Source: an uncultured Sphingorhabdus sp. (lineage in GTDB: Bacteria; Pseudomonadota; Alphaproteobacteria; Sphingomonadales; Sphingomonadaceae). Taken from it: a DNA stretch of 11,582 nt. Shown piece by piece: positions 7,301 to 11,582 of this stretch. Position 1 is the stretch's first letter. Each line of letters starts with the position of its first letter. The DNA lies in assembly GCA_937873665.1 (NCBI GenBank), contig CALMYW010000015.1:1-11582 (forward strand), written 5' to 3'. The notes under the pieces are model-generated. The model was given only the letters and a program-made list of their open reading frames with translations. It had not been told where the DNA came from and searched no databases. A program made the translations under genes and the position numbers.

Positions 7301-8718
7301 TCCCCGTTCCCGAAGGCTGGCGGGTGTTTCGAGATCGCTTTCCGGTGGTACCGATGGCCAGTTCACTCGAAAAACTGTTGTCACTTGCGCAGGAGCTTGT
7401 GCCGGAACTCATCCCGGTGGCGATGGAGCGTATACGGGCATTGCGCTGGATGGAGGTCGAGCCTGCGATGGATATCGAAATTACGGCAGAGTTTGACGGT
7501 GTTGACCGCATACAGATGCGTATCGGCGACTATTTCCACGCAACCGTGATCATGGCGGACCGGTATGCCATGGCCCCCATTCCTCAAGCAGTTTATACCG
7601 GACCGATCGAAGTGCCGCCAATTGGCGCTCAGGCATTCTACGGGGAACGTTGGAATTTCCATGGGCCCCGGTATCAGAGCGTGCTGAGCGTCGATGCCGC
7701 CGGCCGTGAAGGCCTCCTTGCTACGGTCGTGCGCACCGATGCCCCGGGATCGCTCGTAGACGCATCCGGTCAACTCACTGGATACTGGGTAGGTGCCTTC
7801 TGCAAGACGGCACGGGTCGCACTGCCTTTCCGAATGGATCGCATTGAGTTCTTCGGTCCGCCGCCGGATGTTGGTAGGCCCATGATTTGTAGTCAGCAGC
7901 TACGGGAACTGACAGAGGGGTCAATACGGGTAGATCAAGAGATTTACGAGGACAATCAAGTCTGGGTAAGGATTACTGGACGCGTCGACAACCGCTTCGA
8001 GATCAACACTCCAATGAGGCAAGTCATGGCCTTCCCTGGAAATTATGCATATGGCGAGATGCGGCCGGGGGGGTACTGTATTGCTGTAGAGTCTTGGCGT
8101 ACGAGCGCCACGAGATACTTTGTAGCGCGTGTATATCTCGACAGTGAGGAACGCTTCGAGTATGAACGTAAATATGGGCCGGACCAACGCGCCTGGCTGC
8201 TGGGCAGAATCGCGGCCAAGGATGCGGTCCGACAGGTGCTTTGGCGCAGTGGCATGGATAAGGTGTTTCCGGTTCAGATCCACCTCACAAATAATGCAGA
8301 TGGCCGACCTATCGCAACAGGTCCGTGGAAACGGGATTTGCGGCTATCGATCGCACACAAATCCACGGTTGCTGCCGCGATCGTTGCCGAGGGTATAGAT
8401 GTCGGGATCGACATTGAATTTATTCAGCCAAGGGACCAGGCTTTCCTTGCTACGGCCTTTACGCGCGACGAGCTAGCCCTGTTGCCCGCAACCGAGTTTG
8501 ATGTTTGGGTGACACGTGCCTGGGTCGCCAAGGAAGCAGCTGCTAAGGCGAGGGGTGCCGGACTTTGCTGTGGGCCCCTCGCCGTTGCGCTCACTGGGAT
8601 CGATGATGAGCGGGTCTGCGTCGGCGGGCAATGGATCGAGACTCGGCAAGAAGGCGACCATGTTGTCGGTTGGACGGACGTACCGACGATTGGCGGCGCT
8701 GGTGGCGAGGGCGCCTAA
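4399..8718 (+). CDS. Iterative PKS/PUFA-synthase-like protein, KS-AT-DH-PPTase
   Basis: The GTG at 4399 (1439 residues) is preferred because it places VAIIGMACMFPGA a few residues from the N-terminus, as in other KS-first proteins. An in-frame TTG at 4366 would add 11 residues; neither has a strong ribosome site. The KS (about 5-465) has an intact triad: Cys211 in DAACASS, His346 in EAHGTGTPQGD, His384 in SVKSMIGHAMPASG. An AT-like domain (about 550-815) keeps GHSIGE (Ser619) and FHS (His721), but the usual PGQGxQ loop reads PGLDGR. After a helical linker comes a double-hotdog dehydratase (about 955-1160) with candidate His965, PVVPM, and Asp1121/Gln1125 in a DxxxQ motif. The C-terminus is an Sfp-type PPTase with GIDIE (Asp1338, Glu1340) and WVAKEAAAK (Trp1375, Lys1378, Glu1379). 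There is no ACP, so the DH and PPTase presumably act on the three ACPs of the upstream protein. The fused C-terminal PPTase recalls enediyne PKSs. Confidence 0.93.
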   Translation: MKRNDYSVAIIGMACMFPGAPNLETYRRNLASGFDAITEVPPGRWDPVFYDPTSADTDRIYCRRGGFLGAEADFEPLLYGVMPVAAKGIEPDQMLTLQLVSQAFEDAGISPDAFVHRERTAVIFGRGGYPGITTAAAFQHARTTYQITESLRALLPQISELQLAEIKAHLNAQAGPYGSDMIMGLVPNLVASRVANRFDLSGSAYTVDAACASSLVALEHSVRELISGTADVVITGGIHLCDDLYFWNAFSRLGAISRSQQIRPLDRRADGLLIGEGIGVLILKRLTDAQRDGDRVYATVRGVGVASDGRARSLMQPSAGGQLLALKRAWREAGIDPQSIGLLEAHGTGTPQGDRVELTTIRQFFGRQLPRLPVIGSVKSMIGHAMPASGSASLIKTALAIHDRFLPPTLHCEEPHPLLVETGFRVLSRGEPWEDKRSLCAAINAFGFGGIDAHVVLEAFDTPQTEAMSRVPLMRPPDVWLIESNDAEAMICALKEGHWGASNGHHRLALENPTPERIELAIKVVSRGMPWRGRNGIWYSPDGLIKRGGRIIFMYPGLDGRFEPRIDDVAHNFNWAPPPLHNTQDSLVGISTGIVALGRWFTKVLIDLGIRPEAVGGHSIGEWTAMVIAGITSQEDADTFIERMAPSLEVAVPGVAFAAAGCPVEVAHEAIAGLERISVSHDNCPHQVILCGTDTSIGEAAQRLRAKGVLTEILPFRSGFHSHLFREFVAPLWRHFAGFQVNAAALSIWSATTVSTYPQDPQQIKKLFVEHLVQPVRFRELTERLFAEGFSIFIQVGTGRLVGFIDDTLKNQDHIAISVCEAGVPGMRQLRRLVAGLWCEGADINLERLGLRLKPTPHTVTAPREVIKLPLAAPLVKITHAFDSNAASPIPSLAPYLIDAQAHEYDPIMREFVRVQADIAAASNEVMAAWERRSPATRRQNPLERRQVVFKQRYSLEEMPELIDHCFVPVPEGWRVFRDRFPVVPMASSLEKLLSLAQELVPELIPVAMERIRALRWMEVEPAMDIEITAEFDGVDRIQMRIGDYFHATVIMADRYAMAPIPQAVYTGPIEVPPIGAQAFYGERWNFHGPRYQSVLSVDAAGREGLLATVVRTDAPGSLVDASGQLTGYWVGAFCKTARVALPFRMDRIEFFGPPPDVGRPMICSQQLRELTEGSIRVDQEIYEDNQVWVRITGRVDNRFEINTPMRQVMAFPGNYAYGEMRPGGYCIAVESWRTSATRYFVARVYLDSEERFEYERKYGPDQRAWLLGRIAAKDAVRQVLWRSGMDKVFPVQIHLTNNADGRPIATGPWKRDLRLSIAHKSTVAAAIVAEGIDVGIDIEFIQPRDQAFLATAFTRDELALLPATEFDVWVTRAWVAKEAAAKARGAGLCCGPLAVALTGIDDERVCVGGQWIETRQEGDHVVGWTDVPTIGGAGGEGA

Positions 8719-8841
8719 AGCTTCGACGACCGAGAGCTCTGCTGCTACCATTATCTATGTTAATGTCAAAGGCTGACACCGGTTTAATCCGAAGTCTTGC
8801 TGAAGGCCCTGCTTGTTGTTCCAGCCGCTAGAGGTTAATCC
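8719..8841 (+). other. Intergenic gap between synthase and exporter genes
   Basis: This 123-base gap separates the PPTase end from the adaptor gene. I see no hairpin with a T-run and no convincing -35/-10 pair, although the AT-rich stretch near 8750-8765 could hold a weak promoter. It is the only place where the exporter could plausibly be transcribed separately from the synthases. Short open frames here overlap the end of the synthase in other frames and have no recognisable content. Confidence 0.45.
8830..8834 (+). promoter_or_regulatory. Ribosome binding site for the adaptor gene
   Basis: AGAGG lies 7 bases upstream of the TTG at 8842. An in-frame TAA at 8836-8838 excludes any earlier start, so this site fixes the start at one of two consecutive TTG codons (8842 or 8845), with 8842 better spaced. 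Confidence 0.65.
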
Positions 8842-9999
8842 TTGTTGAAGCGATTCTTGCTTAGGGGTTTGTTGGTCCTTGGCTCGGTCGGCCTCGGTGT
8901 GCTTACTTATCTGCAGGCGACCAAGGTTGAGCTTGTGGAGGTTGTCGTCGAGGCAGCAGAGTATGGATCGGTGGATCATATTGTTGCGAACACAAGGGCC
9001 GGCACGGTGGAGGCATGTAAACGATCCTCACCGACCCCGAGTGTTGGCGGGCAGATCGCCCGTCTCGAGGTTCAGGAAGGGGACCGAGTCAAAGCCGGCA
9101 CATTACTGCTCGAACTATGGAACGATGACATTAAGGCTGAGATTGCGCTTGCTAACAGTCAAAAGTTAAAAGCAGAGAGCGAGGCGATATCCGCCTGTCT
9201 GCAGGCCGAAGTTGCGCAGCGGGAAGCAGAGCGGCTGGTGTCGCTCGAGAGCCGCGGTTCGGTCTCCACGGATCAGACAGACAAGTCGGTTACAGAGGCG
9301 AAGGCGCGTGCCGCGCAATGCGAAGCGGCAAAGGCCGGCGTCAAGGTGAGCCAGTCGCAGCAAGAATTGGGGCAGGCCAAGCTTACGCGGACTCGTCTGA
9401 TCGCGCCCTTCGACGGGGTCGTCGCAAAAGTGAACGGTGATTTGCTTCAGTACGTTACGCCTTCGCCGCCGGGTATCCCGACGCCGCCGATCATTGATAT
9501 CATCGGCAGCGGCTGTTTCTTCGTCATCGCGCCCATCGACGAAGTGGATGCCCCGCAGGTAGAGTCCGGCATGCCCGCCCGGATTTCCCTAGATGCATTC
9601 GGTGACAAGCGTTTTGCGGGGCATGTCAAGCGCGTCGCACCGTTTGTCCAGGACTATGAGAAGCAGGCCCGTACGGTCGATATTGAGGTGTCTTTCGATG
9701 ACGTAGCCGATATTAAGCCACTTATTGCTGGCTATAGCGCCAACATTGAAGTTCTTCTTGAAGTGCGCGAGCGGGTACTGCGTGTACCGACCGAGGCAAT
9801 AGTGGGGCTAGACCGCTTATTCGTCTTCGATCCAGATCTTGGTAAGCTGCATGAGCGCCAAGTCATAGTTGGGCTGTCGAATTGGGACCACACGGAGATC
9901 ATCGACGGCGTCGCCGATGGAGAGTTGGTGGTCACATCAGTGGATGTCGATGGCGTCGTCAATGGTGCCTTCGCTAGGCGTTCTGTAGTCTTGCAATGA
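8842..9999 (+). CDS. HlyD/MacA/DevB-type membrane-fusion (periplasmic adaptor) protein
   Basis: This 385-residue protein starts at TTG behind AGAGG. It has a basic N-terminus and one membrane anchor (about 5-24), with the rest periplasmic. The first lipoyl half contains GGQIARLEVQEGDRVKAG (about 68-85). A coiled-coil hairpin runs from about 96 to 178, and the second lipoyl half has APFDGVVAKVNGD. Beta-barrel and membrane-proximal domains follow, with PIDEVDA and VPTEAIVG. The hairpin tip carries Arg131-x3-Leu135-x6-Ser142, the RLS pattern by which adaptors dock to TolC-family channels. Its length suits MacA/DevB-type adaptors. It would bridge the ABC transporter below to an outer-membrane channel that is not encoded in the window. 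Four cysteines (59, 119, 160, 225) are unusual for a periplasmic adaptor. The stop codon overlaps the ATPase start in ATGA. RND adaptors look similar, but the ABC neighbours favour an ABC exporter. Confidence 0.92.
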   Translation: MLKRFLLRGLLVLGSVGLGVLTYLQATKVELVEVVVEAAEYGSVDHIVANTRAGTVEACKRSSPTPSVGGQIARLEVQEGDRVKAGTLLLELWNDDIKAEIALANSQKLKAESEAISACLQAEVAQREAERLVSLESRGSVSTDQTDKSVTEAKARAAQCEAAKAGVKVSQSQQELGQAKLTRTRLIAPFDGVVAKVNGDLLQYVTPSPPGIPTPPIIDIIGSGCFFVIAPIDEVDAPQVESGMPARISLDAFGDKRFAGHVKRVAPFVQDYEKQARTVDIEVSFDDVADIKPLIAGYSANIEVLLEVRERVLRVPTEAIVGLDRLFVFDPDLGKLHERQVIVGLSNWDHTEIIDGVADGELVVTSVDVDGVVNGAFARRSVVLQ

Positions 10000-10730
10000 T
10001 CCGGCTCGCTGGCATCAATAGGCACTTCCAGTTGGGCAGTGAGAAGGTGCACGCATTGCGCGGGATTGATCTTACTTTCGAGCGTGGCGCCTATGTCTCG
10101 ATCATGGGAACATCTGGATCTGGCAAATCGACACTGCTCAACATCATCGGATTGCTCGATCGCCCAGACTCGGGCCGGTATCTGCTGGACGGTGTCGACA
10201 CCACCGCGCTTAGCGATAACAAGCAGGCGGACGTGCGCCTCAATAAGATCGGTTTTGTGTTTCAGTCTTTTCATCTGGTCCCGCGGTTGAGTGCGGCCCA
10301 GAATATTCAGTTGCCGCTGATGCTTGCCGGTGTGGATCCCGAGAAACGCCGAGTGCGAGTTGAGCGACTACTCGCCGTCATGCGGCTAGCCGATAGGGCT
10401 GATCACCGACCGGATCAGCTTTCAGGGGGGCAGCGACAACGCGTCGCCATCGCTCGTGCGGTTGTTCTGGAGCCAGAAATCATCCTAGCCGATGAGCCCA
10501 CCGGAAACCTTGATCGCGCGTCCGGTGCCGCAGTGATGGAAACACTGGAGCAGCTGAACCGGCAGGGTATCACGCTGCTCCTGGTGACCCATGACCCCGA
10601 GCTTGGCGCCCGAGCGCGCAGACAATTGCACCTCACGGACGGCATAATTGTCTCGGATTTGAACAAGTCAGCCCATGACAACGCCGGAGATGCACTTCCG
10701 AGCAATCAGCCCGTGACCTGTCCGGCATGA
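9996..10730 (+). CDS. ABC transporter ATP-binding protein, MacB/LolD/DevA family
   Basis: This 244-residue cytoplasmic ATPase has every nucleotide-binding element: Walker A GTSGSGKST (Lys44), Q-loop VFQSFHLVPRL, signature LSGGQ (142-146) followed by RQRVAIARA, Walker B LADEPTGNLD (Asp166, Glu167) and switch histidine His199 in LVTHD. The phrase STLLNIIGLLDRPDSG after Walker A is typical of the MacB/LolD/FtsE-like group, which drives mechanotransmission-type exporters for lipoproteins, peptides or glycolipids. It starts at an ATG overlapping the adaptor stop by 4 bases and ends at a TGA overlapping the permease start, so the three proteins are probably translationally coupled. It is a separate polypeptide rather than fused to the permease as in MacB, which matches DevA. 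The family call is firm; the substrate is inferred from the adjacent lipid-type synthases. Confidence 0.95.
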   Translation: MIRLAGINRHFQLGSEKVHALRGIDLTFERGAYVSIMGTSGSGKSTLLNIIGLLDRPDSGRYLLDGVDTTALSDNKQADVRLNKIGFVFQSFHLVPRLSAAQNIQLPLMLAGVDPEKRRVRVERLLAVMRLADRADHRPDQLSGGQRQRVAIARAVVLEPEIILADEPTGNLDRASGAAVMETLEQLNRQGITLLLVTHDPELGARARRQLHLTDGIIVSDLNKSAHDNAGDALPSNQPVTCPA

Positions 10731-11582
10731 AGCTAGAGGATACCGTGGCTTTCAGTGTCGGCGCTATGCGCGGCTTCGGCTTACGTACAGCCTTGCTGCT
10801 GCTGGCAATGTCCATCGGTGTCTGTTCTGTTGTCCTGCTCACCTCGCTGGGTGATGCCGCAAGGCGCTTTATCGTTGCTGAATTTACCACGCTCGGTAGT
10901 AACCTGCTGGTGATCCTGCCCGGCAAGTCCGAGACTGCGGGTGCTCAACCCCAGCTCGCTAGCGGCGCCATTCCGAGAGGGTTGACGTTGGAGGATGCCA
11001 TGGCACTCTATCGCAGTTCCGCGGTGGTGCATGTCGCGCCCCTCATCCTCGGGTCGGCGCCGGCGTCGGCCGGCGGGCGTGCACGCGATGTCGAGGTGCT
11101 TGGGTCAACCCCCGAACTCCTGAATGTCCGACAGCTGGCGTTGGTGCAGGGCAGTTTTCTACCCGATAGCGAACCGACCCGGGCATCATCAGTTTGTGTC
11201 CTGGGATCGCGTGTCAAGCAGGAGCTTTTCGGCAAGCGAAACCCGTTGGGCTCCTGGATACGTCTCAACGACAGGCGCTTCCGGGTGGTGGGGGTGATGG
11301 CGGATAAGGGACAATCTATTGGTATTGATTTCAATGAGGTAGTCATCATTCCGGTTGCGTCTGCCCAGGCCCTGTTCAATACTTACTCGCTGCTGCGGAT
11401 TTTGGTAGAGGCCAAGAGCCGCCAAGGTGTCAAGCTCGCCGAGCGCGACATTTTGGATATCATCCAACGTCGCCATAATGGCGAGGAAGACGTTACCGTT
11501 GTTGCCCAGGACGCCGTGCTCAAGACTTTCGACCGCATCTTTGGCGCCGTGACCCTCACAGTCGGAGGCATCGCAGCCATCT
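10727..11582 (+). CDS. MacB/DevC-type ABC permease, 3' truncated by the window
   Basis: This frame opens at an ATG within the ATGA overlap with the ATPase gene and stays open to the right edge (285 residues visible). The first membrane helix is at about 20-42 (ALLLLAMSIGVCSVVLL). It is followed by LGDAARRFIVAEFTTLGSNLLVILPG, the start of the large periplasmic MacB-type domain. That domain continues with VLGS-x-VKQELFGK-x-NPLGSWI and FRVVGVMADKG. A second helix appears to begin near 270-285 (FGAVTLTVGGIAAI). Full-length relatives have about 400 residues with three more helices, so roughly 110-120 residues lie beyond the window. No ATPase domain is fused to it. With the preceding ATPase and adaptor it would form a tripartite exporter taking substrate from the inner membrane or periplasm to an outer-membrane channel. 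LolC/E or FtsX-like permeases are alternatives, but an adaptor partner argues for the MacB/DevC branch. Confidence 0.9.
   Translation, partial: MKLEDTVAFSVGAMRGFGLRTALLLLAMSIGVCSVVLLTSLGDAARRFIVAEFTTLGSNLLVILPGKSETAGAQPQLASGAIPRGLTLEDAMALYRSSAVVHVAPLILGSAPASAGGRARDVEVLGSTPELLNVRQLALVQGSFLPDSEPTRASSVCVLGSRVKQELFGKRNPLGSWIRLNDRRFRVVGVMADKGQSIGIDFNEVVIIPVASAQALFNTYSLLRILVEAKSRQGVKLAERDILDIIQRRHNGEEDVTVVAQDAVLKTFDRIFGAVTLTVGGIAAI

Noticed and set aside
1..8718. Enediyne antibiotic cluster
   Set aside because: The DH and fused PPTase recall enediyne PKSs, but activities are split over two proteins, there is an extra KS-AT, no TEBC-type thioesterase or enediyne accessory genes are seen, and a lipid-type exporter follows.
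8781..8852. Imperfect direct repeat (ggtttaatcc...tgaag and ggttaatcc...tgaag) before the adaptor gene
   Set aside because: Short, with unequal spacing, and the second copy overlaps the ribosome site and start; probably chance.
9732..10274. Minus-strand frame of 180 codons across the adaptor/ATPase junction
   Set aside because: Covers the Walker A region of a clear plus-strand ATPase; no domain or ribosome site supports it.

Overview
The window reads as one plus-strand biosynthesis-and-export locus from a Gram-negative bacterium. The Gram-negative inference rests on a MacA/DevB-type periplasmic adaptor with a TolC-docking motif and a MacB/DevC-type permease. Base composition looks moderately GC-rich by eye (mid-50s percent). 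The genus cannot be named from the sequence; a proteobacterium is plausible but unproven. No tRNA, rRNA, CRISPR array or insertion sequence was seen.

Layout: (i) 1-4341, the 3' part of a multidomain synthase, cut by the left edge inside its ketosynthase: KS(C-terminal end)-AT-ACP-ACP-ACP-KR. (ii) 4399-8718, a second megasynthase: KS-AT-DH-phosphopantetheinyl transferase (PPTase). (iii) 8842-9999, a membrane-fusion (adaptor) protein. (iv) 9996-10730, an ABC ATPase of the MacB/LolD/DevA type. (v) 10727 to the right edge, the N-terminal part of a MacB/DevC-type permease. The last three genes are joined by two 4-base ATGA overlaps. All five genes could be one operon; the longest gap is 123 bases.

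How they may work together: the two synthase proteins are complementary. The first carries the ACPs and ketoreductase but no dehydratase. The second carries a dehydratase and its own PPTase but no ACP. Together they have the activities of a PUFA-synthase/enediyne/heterocyst-glycolipid type iterative synthase, with the ACP hallmark DSIKRVEIL in all three ACPs. No enoyl reductase, thioesterase or reductive release enzyme is visible, so the product (hydroxylated, unsaturated or partly reduced chain) and its release are open. The adjacent DevBCA/MacAB-like exporter suggests that the product is a lipid moved across the cell envelope, comparable in logic to the cyanobacterial heterocyst glycolipid synthase plus DevBCA/TolC. 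That functional link is an inference from gene order.
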